Assembly: GCA_013399875.1 (NCBI GenBank)
Contig: VXAZ01006886.1
Span: forward strand, 1,500,107 to 1,564,106
DNA: 64,000 nucleotides
Reading direction: 5' to 3'
DNA from: Gymnorhina tibicen
Taxonomy: Eukaryota; Chordata; Aves; Passeriformes; Artamidae
In this document: positions 1 through 13,200 of the stretch, in pieces
Position numbering within the stretch: position 1 is the first letter of the stretch
Layout: each line of letters opens with the position of its first letter
Notes under the pieces: model-generated
What the model saw: the letters and a program-made list of their open reading frames with translations, nothing else
The model's database searches: none
Told to the model about the DNA's origin: nothing
Made by a program: the position numbers and the translations under genes

Positions 1-805
1 TTAAACACCTCTTTGTCCTAAGCAGCTTTCAAGTTTGAGCAGGACTCTCGTAAAGTTTTATGCTGGAAATGCTGGAAAACGAGCACCTTCAGCTGACATC
101 CTTCAGAGGGCTGTTTCCTTCTTTTCAATTCTGTCCAACTCGGTCACCATTAGGAGCTGCCTTCTTTCACATATCAGATGCTACGAGACAAGAGTAGAAG
201 AAGTGTTTGCATAGTTTAGGTTTGCATTTGATTTTGCCAGTCTGGGTCCTTTAGAACATATTTGTTTTATTGAACTTAGAACCTACCAGTCTATGAATCT
301 CCTGAAACTGGGCAATAAACAGAGTCATGCAGAGACACCTATGTTCAAGTTTTGTGCATTAATTTTATAGTTAATGGAGTGTAACATTAGAACACTACAA
401 CTATTCTTTATGGGTTTCACAGCATTGGAAGCTGACTTATTTTGCAGCCAGAAAGCTCTCCAGTTTCTGGAATTTCCTTAGACTTACATCAATTTTCTGA
501 TGAAATGATGCCCGTGTTATCCTGAACAAACATAAATGAGTAAACAAAAAGTCTGGGAACTATTAGAAAGCATGAAAAGATCATTAAGTGTTGGATTTTA
601 ATTGTTTTTTTTCACCCTTGCACAGCAAAACATTTAGGTGTGTCAGCTTACTTCCCCTGTACTCTGACCACTAATCACCATGCAAAGAAACACTTCCAAA
701 ACCAAATGCTTCCAAAAACTCAAACAAAAACTTTTGGAAGAAATACAATACTTTTGACTTGTAAATATCCTTTTTGATTCAGTAATGTTTCAAAATCACA
801 CTTAC

Positions 806-1074
806 AAACACATGAATACCAAAACAGGGGTGTTTTTAATATCAAGCATAATCATTTCTGACATGCAGTCAGTAAAGGGAATCAGTACTGCAGTTATTTC
901 TACATAATCAATGGTTCCTAGAACCATTAATAAGAAAAATATAAGTAAATACATTAAGTTAGAGATGAAGAAAACTATAGTTCCAAAATATAAGGTACTG
1001 TAAATATCTTTTTCTTTTGGGATGAAGTCATTGCCCTGGATCACTCTTCTCCTTCTCCACGCTCTCTGCTTTTC
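806..1074 (-). CDS. Candidate internal exon of an unrecognised membrane protein
   Basis: On the minus strand an open frame of 89 codons plus two bases is bounded by good splice signals. A branch-like TACTGATAA and acceptor TTTTAG lie just before position 1,074, and a perfect donor GTAAGT starts at 805. The frame would begin EKQRAWRRRRVIQG. It then has one clear hydrophobic segment, STLYFGTIVFFISNLMYLLI, continuing with FFLLMVLG, and a second weaker one around ITAVLIPFTDCMSEM. The basic stretch before the first helix would suit a cytosolic side. I recognise no family, and AT-rich DNA easily yields Phe/Ile/Leu-rich frames by chance. No partner exon was found, and the next long minus-strand frame (1,608-2,033) is not joined to it by clear signals. 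Confidence 0.22.
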
Positions 1075-2925
1075 CTAAAATTATCAGTATATGTGAGAGA
1101 AGTTCTGAACAGTTGCAATTCAAATATTATTTCCATGTCCTGCACATCTTTCTGCTAAAAATAAAGAAATAAAACCACTTTAACATTAGTCTCCTTTTCT
1201 CCCAGAACACTTCCCCTTTAGACACTCAGCCTGGAGACAGCTTGCTGCCTTCATGCCCAGGCTCTGGCAGCACCATGACAGCAGAGGCATTTTTGCTCCT
1301 ACCAGCTTCACTGGTCTATTTATACAGAATATCCAGTGTTCCCATCAGCCAGGACACAGGGATGACATGCCCCTGCCTGCAGGAACTTAACAAGAGTCTA
1401 AATTAGCTCTGACTGTAAACAAAGAGAAAAAGCAGGGCAGCACATAGAAACAGTTATAGAATGTTTATTCCAACCTGTCTGCAATCCCCTTTATGTTCCA
1501 CTTTCTCACAGATTTAGACATCTGTTTAGATCGGAGGACAAAACAGTGGTCAACAGCAAAATTCACGCTTGCCAGCTCATGCATTCTCTCCCTTTTGATT
1601 TGTACTTTTAGTCACTGATGCTATGTCTCACTTCACTCCGGGGGCTCAGAGCCCAGGCAGGAACCTCTGCACCTGAGTTGTGCTCCACATCATGGAAAAC
1701 GCACAGGGAAAGCTCCACACGGCACCCAGAGGAACCTCTGAACCCCAGTCCTTCAGCAGAGATGTCTGTTTGGCATGACCAATGCTGCTCTAAGGGCTCA
1801 GAGTGCAGCACAATCCCTGAAGATGGATGAGGGTTTGAATCTGAAGCTGCATTTCGGACAGGACATGATACAGCAAGGACTGCTTCCCTCAAATCACAGA
1901 GAAGCTTCACTGTGTTATAGTCTACCAATAAAATCCAGTCTGTAATAAAATCTGTCAAATTACAAAGCTTCCAACAGAGTTTAAATAACAATGGATCACA
2001 AGCCACTCCCCTTTTTAAAAAGTCAGACTTCACGGCATACCCAAATCTTAAGTATTGAAGAGACCACTGCAGTTCCTTTGCTAGCTTAAAACCTCTTCTC
2101 TTATTTTCATGTTCCTTTTATGAATTGTTGAAAGTTCCATGCTTTGGCCTTTGGTTTTCCAGCTATGATTTTATACTCATTTGAACAGCAAATGGATGAG
2201 ATCATGAAATATTTCCAGGAGTAGGTGTCCTTAACTTTGGTTTCTTTTGGTTCATGTAAACCCGTAGTTCAAGAGATTGTTCCACCCAGAAAAGCTTCTC
2301 AGTAAGTGCTTTGATTACCTCTTTTTGGTTGGAAATAAGATCAGTGTCCTACACTACTGTGCAGAAATCTTAAAAAACCTGAAATCAGTACCACCCCACC
2401 AGTCCAGCACATCACTTTGCAGACTCCGGGTGAACCAAATTTTAATACCTAGGAAAATCTGCCACAAGCCCAATTCTCTGTTATCCACTTCAGGAATGTC
2501 CCCATATTCCTACTCCTCCTCCTATGCAATAATAGGTCATACAAGCCTCTGAACTGCAGAGAAAGTAAAAACAAAACCAAAGGAAGTTCTTTTACTTCCT
2601 TAAAGGAAACTGAGCAACTCTTTTTTAACAATATTATGAAACTTGAAAGAAACCTTATGATTTTGATGGCTCCAGGCCAGAACTGAATATTAACTGGAAG
2701 CAAAACCATTCTAGAACATATAGATAATTAAATAATTCTTTAAAACCAGCACCAGAATGTAATTATTTTAAACTTACAATTTTAAAACCATATACCATAT
2801 GCTCATAACTATGAGCATAGATCCTAATCACCCCCAGATTGCAGACAGTGGTCAGATCAGATAACATCATAGCTCCAAAAAGCACACAAAAGCAAAGCAG
2901 TTAGCGTGCTTGAAATGTTAAACAA

Positions 2926-2941
2926 TTTTTTTTTTTTTTTT
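2926..2941 (+). repeat. Homopolymer run of 16 T
   Basis: Sixteen T bases in AT-rich DNA. On the minus strand this could be the A-tail of a retroposed sequence, but no recognisable body lies next to it. Confidence 0.95.
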
Positions 2942-5900
2942 ACGTTAAGGTTTTACTTTTTACAGTTTTAATTGTTTGAACAACTCCATCTCCTGCCATA
3001 ACACTCCCCTGTGCATGTATTTCACGTGAGCAGGAATCTGCCTCCTTCTGCCCCAGTGCCAGGGATTGTGTCCTGTGGCAAATACCTTCTTCTGGCACTA
3101 ACTTTGAAAGCAAACATTGCAGGGATGCACTCAAAGCTAGTTGTGATCAACCAGAGAAGACAAGTTGAATAAACAGATCAGTGAAGAAAGCTCACAAACA
3201 CAGAAAAATGCTTATTTTCCCACAATGAGTCAAATTTAACCCATCCAATGTTCAAGACGATGTTAGTATTAAGGACAGCATTTTTCACTGCTTGTCAGCT
3301 CTTCCACTCAAGTTAGATTTGGATTTGAGAATGTGATCTGAGTTCCCACATCTGTACTTCTTTTAATTCCAAATGACCTTATAGTGGGTCAGTTTATACC
3401 CTACCTCACACATATTCTGCTGGTGAAAGTTACACACCCACAGCCCTCAGGGGCTCACACAGGTTGATTTGCTCCCAGTATCCAAACTGAATGGATTTAG
3501 GGAGACTTAATAATCTCTTCATCCCATCTTCCCCTGGTCCTTCATCCCTCACCTTCTGGAAAACTGTGAGAATCTGAACCCCCCCAGTGCCCCAGCCATT
3601 CCCCCCACAGCTTTCAGCTCACCCTAAAATGCACCACTTTACATCTGGTGATTTAGCTACCAAGAGCTTTCCAAGTAGTAAAACACCATTTTACTAAATT
3701 AGCTAAATTATACATGAAAAATGGCACTGCAACAACCTGATGCTAGAGGAGTTTGTGCAAGAGGGATGGGAGGGATGACACTGATTTCATTCCCCATCAC
3801 ATTTCTACTCCATCCTATCCTTGTGCTCAAGCTATATTTAACCCTCATCCCAAAAGATTTTTCTCCTGTCTATAGCCCTGCATGAGATCTGTTCCATCCC
3901 ATATGGAATATGTATTATTATATGTCAGGTCACCCAAAATTTCCATATTCAACCACTTCCATACAATCTCAAGGATTCAAAATTACAGGGTAGATACACA
4001 CTTCTGTTCCAAATGGAAAAGCTGTGCTTCTCCACAGACTCTACTATTACCCACTGCAGCTCATGGAGAGGAAAAAAAAAAAGATTAAACATACTTTATT
4101 CAGCAGTTTTGTCATCTTCCTGCAATCTAACCCCAGCATGGTGATTACACAGATGCATTAGCATACAGTCAGCATTTTCTGCTGCCCTTTCTTCCAACTC
4201 TTCACACAACTGCCAACTTGCCTGGCTGCTGGAGAGCTGAATGGGGAATAGCACAGGCAACACACTGGGAAAACTGCCACGCTGCTGGCAAAAAGGGCAT
4301 GCCTGGCTTTTCCCTGGATCCTCATGGCAGCAGCACAAGCTAACCACAAGGAACACATCATCTTACAGCTACAGACAGCTGAACACACAGGTGCAGGCCG
4401 GGGAGTTATTGCTTCAAAAGGAAAAATAAAAATAGGTTTAGGTAAACAGCACTGGCATTAACATGTCCTCAGAAAGGCCCTTTGGCTACAGTTTTATTGC
4501 TTAGTTTTGTTGCTTTAGTTGCTTAGCTGGTTTTACATTTTATCAGCCCACAGCAGCTCCTGGTGAAGGTACCCAAAGGTCTTCAGAGGCAGAAACACAA
4601 GCCTGTGTTCAGACTCAGGAGCAATCAACAAACCGACACCACAACCACAGATGCAGGGAAGATGAATAAAGCATGAGAAATACGTGGCAAAGTGCAAGAA
4701 CCAGTGCCAGCATTGCTCTGTCCTTTCAAACAATGACTAACCACGGAGGGTACCAGCTGTCTGCAGGGTCCCCAGCCAGCCACTGCCAGCATTAGGCAGG
4801 CACAGAACAGCATCTTCCTCTACTCGAGTAACCGTGACATTTATCATTGCAGGCACCGACACAAAGCTGTGGTGTTCATTTTTTTATTTCCACAAGGGAA
4901 ACCGTGAATCCTGTAACAGTTTCTGGGGGAAACTGACTTCGTTCTTGGTTCACGCTGAAGTTTTAGGTGGCTGTAGAAACTATGAATGGATCAGCTGGAA
5001 AACAGCCGCTGATTAGTATTTCCAGACAGAGTTCTGAACACGTTTACCACGTGGCACAAACAAATAAGCCTAATTATTTCAGCTTCCAAAAATCAGTTAC
5101 TTCTAAGAAATATGCCAGCTGTCTAGCTTTTCAAAGCCCAGTTTACTTCTCTAATCAATATGAAATAGCCTGTCAATCACGCTCTGAATCCTCTGCCTGT
5201 CATCAGAACCACTTAGTGCCTAAACACACAGTTACCGTCTACCTTTGTAGCCCTCCTAGCAAATGTTTCTATTATCAGCTTGCACAATGCAAAAAAATGC
5301 TCTCTTGCTGCTTAGGATGAACCATCGCATTGATGATTCAGGCATTATCTGATCTTTTAAAAAGAATCATAAATGCCATTTGTCACAGTACACCTTCCTA
5401 CTCTTTTATTTCTTCACTGAACAAGAGAATGCCTTACCCAGCTGTTATCAGAGAACATCTAATATTTTCAAGACAAACAAGAACATGAATTTTGAATTCT
5501 AACCTAAATCCAGTGGCACAAAACAAGCCACATGGGCAAAGCTCATGTGCTCCTACACTGACATAAATCATGTATCCTCCCCTACAAATTTTAGACAGTA
5601 AAATTTCCCAAATTTTTCTACCCTAAATAGTGTGCAAAGCCAAATGCTTGCTTCAGGGGACTTTCTTTGGGATTCACCAAAGAGCAGCCTGATTTTAACA
5701 GAATATGAAGCATGTCACAGTCTGTACAGCATTCCTAGTATCGTCCTGGAAAACTGCTACAGAAATCTTCAGTCCTCATCATCCTTTACGTAGCTTTATG
5801 ATCAACTGTTTCCAATTCTGTTTCTCTGTAATTTATGCCATACAGCGGCCTGCATTTCCATTCCCTGTTATGGAAAGCATTTTCAAAAGCTTTTCAAAGA

Positions 5901-8760
5901 AAATAAGAATTTTGAAGCACAATATTTTATCAGTACTGCAATATTTTAATACAAATCCAGTAAAACTACCATGACACTCAAACCCATGCAAGGAGAAATC
6001 TTGCATGAAATCTACATTTTAAAGTCTCCTCCCAAGCATTTGACATTTCTTCCCTTTTTGCTGCAAAATTGAAGTTTTCATTTTTGTATATAATTTACCA
6101 CCCAAGCCAGAGTATTTTTAAATACACCCTTCTGAATGTGAATCAATGCATCACTCGCTTGCCTCTCTCTCCCAGAAGAGTCAAGATTGAAGACTATGTT
6201 CAAACACTTCCCGAATGTGATGCACTGCTGGGACAGTTTTGACCCAAATTACACTGTTTGTCCAACATTTGGACCACTGAGGTTCTTTTACAGCAGCTCT
6301 TGAGGCTGCTGTCTACCAGTGTTTATGCGTGTGCTGCTCCAGTGCCTGTCAGGGTGGTTGGGCTGCCATGCTGCCTTTGCCTGCATCTTATTGGTAACTA
6401 TCTACCAGTAACTCCCAAAACTTTCCTGTATTCCCTATAACGAACTCCACCTTCTTTAATCTTCTCATACTTCCTTCACCAAATGATTCTCTTAACAGTC
6501 AAAGCAATAGCTGTGTATTTTCTGCACACTCCCAAGCTCCTTGAGAGCACCTTCATCCTTTTGGTAGAGGCACGCTTGAAGACTCCACCCTCTTGAACAA
6601 TTAAAGTACCGCCACCTCCTTTGTAGCATCCATCATAAACCATAAAACTAAATCATAAAGCATATGTTAGTAGGTGGCTTAACATTTAATTCCTACGCTC
6701 GTGTGATGTATGTTTGTGAGCAACACATATCTCGCAGTGGTTTTCCACTTAATTAATTGCCAACATGGTTTTGTTAGTCAAAAGATAACAAAAAAATCAT
6801 GAGGACATGAATTTGCAAGTAGAACTGACCACAAATCCAGATAAAAGCCACACTTAGGACCACATGAATCCATCATTCATCTTTTGGGCAATAACATGCA
6901 GACACACTTACGATACAAAGCCTCTATAAGTAAAATAATTTTTTTTTATTTTTAATAAAAAAATAAATCTGCAACTTCATCAGAAAAAGCACCCAAAAAA
7001 ATTCAACCAAAGTCTAGTTTCAAAGGTCTCCTATGAGATTGTGAACATAAACAAAGACCTACGTAAGAAATCTCACAGAACACTTGAGGTTTCATTCGTC
7101 TAAGGAGGTAAGTATGTAAAAATATACACCCCCTTGTAAAACCACTGGACGAAGCACACTTCACTCACGGGGGACAGTGGTTTTGCACACCCTGAAGCAT
7201 CTCTTTTTGTGTTTCTTCACTCCAAGATGCCCACCTCTAAAACTAGACAAAAAAAGCTTAGAGACAGAAGAAAGCTGTGAGAGAACATGAAGTTCCCAAT
7301 CATGAAAGTGAAACAATTTACGTAAATGCCTGCAGCCTAACCCGAGGCACACCTCTACACCGGTACAGACACAGCCTCAGTTACACCCAAGCCATTTCAC
7401 AGCTCTGTTGTTGTCAGACCTTCCTATGACACCCTGCTATCCCTCAGTGCTTCCTTTGCCTCAGAACAGGGAGCTTGTTCGCTATGGATTGAATCTTACA
7501 AAAAGTAGTATTTCAGTACTACTGAGTTTACATAAAATATTTAAGATACTGCAATTAAAAGCCATTAGAGAGAGGAGCATATGTGTTTTAACCATGTGCA
7601 CTACTTGTAGTTACCTTTTTGAGAAGATTAAAATTAAGCAGCTTTTGCTTTTCATCCCACTCACACCCTCCCACTACAAATTCTGTCTGAGCTAATCCTC
7701 CTTCTAGAGACGTCAAAACAGGGCATAAGTATTACAGCTACTTACTGCCAAAATGCGCTGGTTTAATATCCCATTACTATTGTAATACTGGCACAATAAC
7801 TTATTATATGTGACAGCTTTTGCAGTTAGTCAAGGATAGAGCCATTTATTCAGTATGGGTTTTTTCACCACATAAAAATATCTCTGTAAAATTTGTAGAA
7901 GAGAAAATTTAAGGTCTGTACTCAGATGCTCATCTGAGACTATGATGCCAGACAAAATAAAAGGCTTATAAGGTCATTACATATGCTTTTCTCACCCTGT
8001 GATTTCCACTGTCAAAGACTTCATGTAAAGTGATCCGTCCAGAAATTCAGGTTACAGTGTTTACAAATGCATTGTTTAACCCCTTACTTCCCGGCATTTT
8101 AAAATACACTTTCACAGTTTTTTGGTTTCTTTTTTTTTTCAAGGGCCACACTCTGTGTAAAGGCCAAGACAATGTCCATCTCAGAACACACTCCAATGAG
8201 AAGTCCATGCTTGTCAAAACGTTCAGGGTTGTTTTCTGGGAACCTGCAGCACAGAAATAGACTAAGAAGTCTGTTCAAGGCTCTGAAAATATTTAGGTTA
8301 AGTATGTGCGATGAAAAGGATGCTATGGGACACGCTAAAGACAAGAGGCAAGAGGAAACAGGTGAATTCACGAAGTTACTCCACTCCGGCCACAGTGTGT
8401 CCGCCGACAATGGATGACAAATCCCGGTGCCCGGAGCAGCGCAGCAGCTCCGCTCCAGCCCCGCTGCCCCTGCCAGCCGAGGAGGGCACACACGAGCCAG
8501 GCTGTGGGCGCGGGGACTCGCGGGGGACGAGCCCGTGCCAGACCCTGCCCTGCACCGCTCGCACACGCCGGGTCATACACACACCGAGTAATCGGCTCGC
8601 ACACAGAGGGTTCGCACACCCCGGCTCCAGCCCACGGTCCCGAGAGCCGGTGCTGCCCGTGGTCCCGTCCGGCCGCAGGGCTGACCCGCCCCGAGGCCCC
8701 ACGGAGGGGCCGCCGGCCGAGCCCCCGCCCCCGGGCCGGTCCGGCCGAGGCTCCGCGCCC

Positions 8761-9074
8761 NNNNNNNNNNNNNNNNNNNNNNNNNNNNNNNNNNNNNNNN
8801 NNNNNNNNNNNNNNNNNNNNNNNNNNNNNNNNNNNNNNNNNNNNNNNNNNNNNNNNNNNNNNNNNNNNNNNNNNNNNNNNNNNNNNNNNNNNNNNNNNNN
8901 NNNNNNNNNNNNNNNNNNNNNNNNNNNNNNNNNNNNNNNNNNNNNNNNNNNNNNNNNNNNNNNNNNNNNNNNNNNNNNNNNNNNNNNNNNNNNNNNNNNN
9001 NNNNNNNNNNNNNNNNNNNNNNNNNNNNNNNNNNNNNNNNNNNNNNNNNNNNNNNNNNNNNNNNNNNNNNNNNN
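8761..9074. other. Assembly gap (314 unknown bases)
   Basis: Every base is n. The gap falls in the most GC-rich part of the CpG island, bordered by CCGAGGCTCCGCGCCC on the left and CGCCGCCGCCGCC on the right. GC-rich bird DNA is often lost in sequencing, so the missing piece is probably also GC-rich and may hide a first exon. Open frames drawn across it are meaningless. Confidence 0.99.
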
Positions 9075-9116
9075 CGCCGCCGCCGCCCCGCCACCGCCCG
9101 GGCAGCTCTGGCCGGC

Positions 9117-9140
9117 ACGGGACGGGACGGGACGGGACGG
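9117..9140 (+). repeat. GACGG tandem repeat (about 5 units)
   Basis: A five-base unit GACGG is repeated four times and flanked by a partial unit on each side, next to the assembly gap in the CpG island. Runs of three Gs on the plus strand could fold into G-quadruplex structures, which may help explain the gap. Confidence 0.85.
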
Positions 9141-9813
9141 GCGGGTCCCACAGCCGGCGTGGGAAGGGGCGCCCGTTGCCGCCCGCCGCATACACGGCCC
9201 GCCCGCCAAGGAGCCGGGGAAGTGTCAGCCCTCTGAAGCCGCCTTCTGTAACAGCCACAGCTGCGGAGAGCAGCGAGAGGCTCCGGGGCCAACAGCGGAC
9301 ACCCAGCCCGAGTTCCCCACGCCTCAGCCCTGTTTTTCAACTTCCCGCTGCTTTCAGCTTGCAGCGTTGGAATGGATGGCCGCCAGCTCCCCGGCGATGC
9401 GGCACGACCATCTCCCGCAGCTGGGCGAGGTGGTTACTGCCGCTGACTCTGCTGCCACCTTCTTCTCATACTTAACTCACCGGGAGTACGGCTCGAAGCT
9501 GTCACGGCCCTTCGGAAGAAATGCCACAAATTTCAATACAAAGGTAAAACGAGCACATGCTCTTGTGCAGCTGATAAAAGTGAATTCATTCCATAACTTG
9601 CACTGTACTCACCAGAATTTGCTCCAAACAAAGCAGCTCCCAGCTAACCAGCCTGTCCGCTCACAGGAGCCAATTCTGCTCCACCAGCTGGAGTGCTTGT
9701 TCAATCCTACAAGCTGATCACCTTTCAAATACACCAATTTTTCATGTACCCCTAAACCAGGATCTAAAATCAATTCTGCAGATTTGGGGAATGACCTAAT
9801 TCCCTTTACACAC

Positions 9814-10260
9814 CTACTCTGGCATGTGGATGCAGAGCCTTTGTGAAGGCTGGGTGATCAAAAGCAATGCACTGACACTAAATATTTGGCACCAGTGTCT
9901 ACAGCAAGTGGCTGTCGGGGTTTTTGTTGCAGTCAGGAGGCACCTCGAAGAATGTCTGTGGTTCTCATACTCCCGTGGTTCCACTTGCAGCCCTGGATAA
10001 TTCTGCCAGCTTCCAACTGTGCTGTCGCATTGCTTTGCCAGACCAGCAGACACACTTATCTCTGTGGCCTCTACTCTTGGGTCAGGGTGACAGGTGGTCA
10101 CAGCCCTGCAAACAGCAGCATGGAGCCAAATTTTCTTTCTTTGATGTTGCACATCCACAGAGTCAACATACTCTGGAAAAAGATTGGGCATTTCCTGGCT
10201 AAACTCGTACTTTTGCATGACTGGTATGATTTCACCTGGAAATGTGCTGAGGTTCTCCAA
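9814..10260 (-). other. Unrecognised 148-codon open frame next to the CpG island
   Basis: The minus strand reads from a true ATG (MENLSTFPGEIIPVMQKYEF...) for 148 codons. The plus strand over the same bases is also open for up to 138 codons. This is unusual for the AT-rich surroundings, but local GC content is higher, which favours long chance frames. No domain, signal peptide or transmembrane segment is recognised, and the C-terminal half is rich in Cys, Thr and Ser without pattern. It could be a chance frame, an exon of a transcript linked to the adjacent CpG island, or an old transposon piece. Confidence 0.12.
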
Positions 10261-13200
10261 CTTTCTGTTTGGGATAAGAAACGGGAATTAATCCAGTTTT
10301 AACCAACAGACTGCAGAGCAGTGTGGGAAGGCGTTGTCCAGCTGCAGATCAGAAGAATGGAGCCTTTACCCACTGCTGCTCTCCAAAACCCATCCCCAGA
10401 GCTGCTCAGCAGCCTGCAAGCAACTGCTGCACATCAAACGCAAGCGCAGCTGTTCTTCCCTGCTACCAGCATCACACCAGATTAGAGCTAATTGATCATA
10501 ACGATTTTCTTATTTTGTATTAAACCAGTGCCAACCATCTGAAAAATAATGGCTTTGCAGAAGAGCAGCAGACAGACTATTGGCCCCTAGATGTGGACAG
10601 TGAGTTCTGACTGCAGTTCACCAGATCACTTTAGGGCATGTTAGGATTGCAAAATGCCCAACCATAGCACAAAGAAATCTGGCCTTCCCCTATCCAGAAA
10701 GCAGGAGACATACTTTACAGAACAATCATCTCCATATGGAAACAGTGATTTGCCATGATGGCAAATGCCTGCCAGGGCAGTCACATTTCCACATCCCTCC
10801 AGAACAAAGTGCAGTTCAAAAAGGATTTAGGATTCAGAAACTGTCAATCTGTTCTCCATGGAATAAAAGGATTTAATTTTCATTACCGGATGTTTTTGCT
10901 TTGGAGAATAAAATATGCTTGCTTATACGCACAAAAGAAATCAACTTCCTTAGAGATAGTCATTATGATATTTATAAAGCAAATTACTGTCTACTCTAAA
11001 GTTGTTAATACCCTGAAAATTTCTCTGCAGAAACCACATACACTTGGATTTTAAAGATGAAATTAGAGGAGACGAACTGAATGTTCACAGGGCAGAGCAA
11101 TTGCAGCTCCTGTCCTTGAGGCAGACTGAGTTACTCACAGCCCCACCGTATCACCTCACTTGATATTCTGGTCAACTGGATCTACTTTCTGCTGTACATA
11201 CCATTATGCATCAAATGGTAGTGCAAATAACATTTCATAGCATCAAGATTTGCTCTTCTGTCCTTTCAGTAGAGTGAATTAGCTATGAATTGACAAAAGT
11301 TTTGTTGCGTTAACCAGACAGTAGCCGTGAGCATGTCTGGATGTTACAAGTGCAAGCTCATTCACTACCATCAACCAAACATGGCCGAGACAATCCACTG
11401 TTATATATGGTCAAAACACTGCAGTGTTCCTCTGCTGACCTCAGTCCCAAGAGGAAAACTGACAACTTGAGTTACACATGATAGGTCATGGTGAAATGCA
11501 GCTCCACCAGCCTGCGAGAACAGTTCTAAACTAATGGTTTACTTAGATTTTCAAGCTCATGGTCATAATGTTGTTGTTGTTTTGGGAATTATGTATATTT
11601 CCACAGTTAGGTGGGGTTTTTTTCTCCCTCTCCTTCATTTCTAGTCACTAGGTCATAGCAGCTCCACATGCTTCTGTTTGCCAGCTTTTCAACTGGACAT
11701 CATTGGGAGAAGCAAGGGGTTAGTTCATAGTTGTCCTGCAGACAAATTCTAACACACATAGTATGCAATCAATTCAATTTCACAGCATAAAATAATTCAA
11801 TTTTCCATTCAATCCAACAGCAAATACTTCTGCAAGAAACGGGAATCAGGGAGTAAGCTCAAAGATTTTACCCCAAATACCAGCTAGATCCCAGCTACTG
11901 CTTGAGAGACAAGTTTACAGTCAGTTTTGTGCATAAAGAAAGGTTTGGGGCACTTCTAACCTATTGCACCCTTTAACTGTGTGAGAGTGTTTTATATGAA
12001 GTAATATTGGTATGTGCTTGTTTCCCTTCTAGGGTTATTTCTTCACTAACAGTTTCAGACCCTCTAAGTCTGTGGGTGGGGGCTTTTTCTTCTTTAAGGA
12101 ACAGAGGAGTTTCAGTGGTCTGAAGCATTCTTTCAGTTCCATTGTTTGACTTAGGCTGGATTTCTCAGCTACACGCCTGGATGCTTCAGAGAGTCCTCTC
12201 TCTCCATCTAGTAAAAGGTGACATTCTTAGCAAGCACTGTTTTCATTTTGCTAATTACTGGCTGAGATGCTTTGTGTTTCGGTCCTACTGCTTTTAAGTA
12301 TATTACAGAAACTGACAGTTCTAGAAGGAAACCCCTTTGAATACAGTTATTTATGCCTCTTTTTGCCACCACCACATACCTGAAATCTGATGTCATCTCT
12401 TTCAGCTGTTTTGTGCATGTTCTTGTGTCATTCCAAGTGTCATGTGGTGTATCTGCCCAATGCCTGACAAAGTTCCCCGTTTTTATAGCTCTGAGTGCCT
12501 TGGTGACTCATGTACATTTCAGAACTATATTCCTATAACTTTCTGGGGTGAAAGTATTGTTACCCATTAAATTACCAAACTCTTAAGTCTCATTGGATCT
12601 TTTGGAATCTTCTAATAATGTTGTAACCACTAGTCTGGATAGGGTGCCACAGCCACTCACAGAAATTTCTGTAACTCTTCTGTTGCATTAAAGCAGCTTC
12701 TGCTTTTCTCAGAGGCTGTCTATTCTGTCTTATTCATCAGCATTTCTACGTATATGGCTTCACAGCATTTAAATTATCTCTGCAGGGAGTCATTCAATCC
12801 AACCCTCAAAGATGCTATTTTGCAGAGTATCACGATCATGTTAAATGCTATGTTTTCATCTCTTGCTATCAGGCTTAACTTCCTGATAATATCATCACAC
12901 TCAGCCTCATCAGTTTCAGCAGTAATCAAGCAATCAGTAATTAAAGTACATACTAGGAATATTACCACGTATCTCGTTATTTTCCTCTACTCTTTCATGG
13001 GTTGATTAAATCCCAAATAATAATTACAAATTCTACATTGTTTCTAGGTGAAGAAAGATACAGAAGAATATGCCTTATCTGGCTGTACATGCCAATATTG
13101 CCCTTTCCTCCGGATAACGTCATAGAAAACCCCATTTATTTTTCAGAGAAAACAGAAGAGTGCTGTTTGCTCACAACTCTGTGTCCTGAAGGATATAATA

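Larger units (their letters stand above)
1..8369. other. AT-rich DNA left of the CpG island, no recognised gene
   Basis: Apart from the candidate exon at 806-1,074 and the T run at 2,926, I see no coding exon with family resemblance, no RNA gene and no mobile element I can name. The stretch around 1,600-1,850 is somewhat richer in GC and is open for 141 codons on the minus strand, without a proper ATG or a recognised domain. A minus-strand acceptor-like TTTCTGTGCTGCAG lies at about 8,240, but the peptide after it is not recognised. Confidence 0.6.
8370..9520. promoter_or_regulatory. Orphan CpG island with an internal assembly gap
   Basis: The sequence becomes very GC- and CpG-rich on both sides of a run of unknown bases. 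Its flanks include GCCGCC runs, a GGGAC repeat and many GC boxes. Composition returns to AT-rich DNA at both ends. Such islands usually mark promoters and first exons. A possible donor is AAAG/GTAAAA at about 9,542 on the plus strand, after an open frame beginning MAASSPAMRHD at about 9,376. I do not recognise this peptide. No downstream or upstream coding exon in the window can be joined to the island with confidence. It could drive a long non-coding RNA, a gene whose coding exons lie left of the window, or a distal SLC25A36 promoter. Confidence 0.65.

Noticed and set aside
1608..2033. 141-codon minus-strand frame close to the candidate exon at 806-1,074
   Set aside because: There is no proper ATG, no convincing acceptor or donor, and no domain. 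GC-rich local composition explains its length.
8099..8250. Minus-strand acceptor-like TTTCTGTGCTGCAG followed by open sequence
   Set aside because: The acceptor looks good, but two frames are open after it, neither peptide is recognised, and no donor is evident before an A/T-rich run.
8311..9717. Very long plus-strand frame (468 codons) and similar minus-strand frames across the CpG island
   Set aside because: They run through 314 unknown bases and depend on the absence of stops in GC-rich DNA. No domain is recognisable on either side of the gap.
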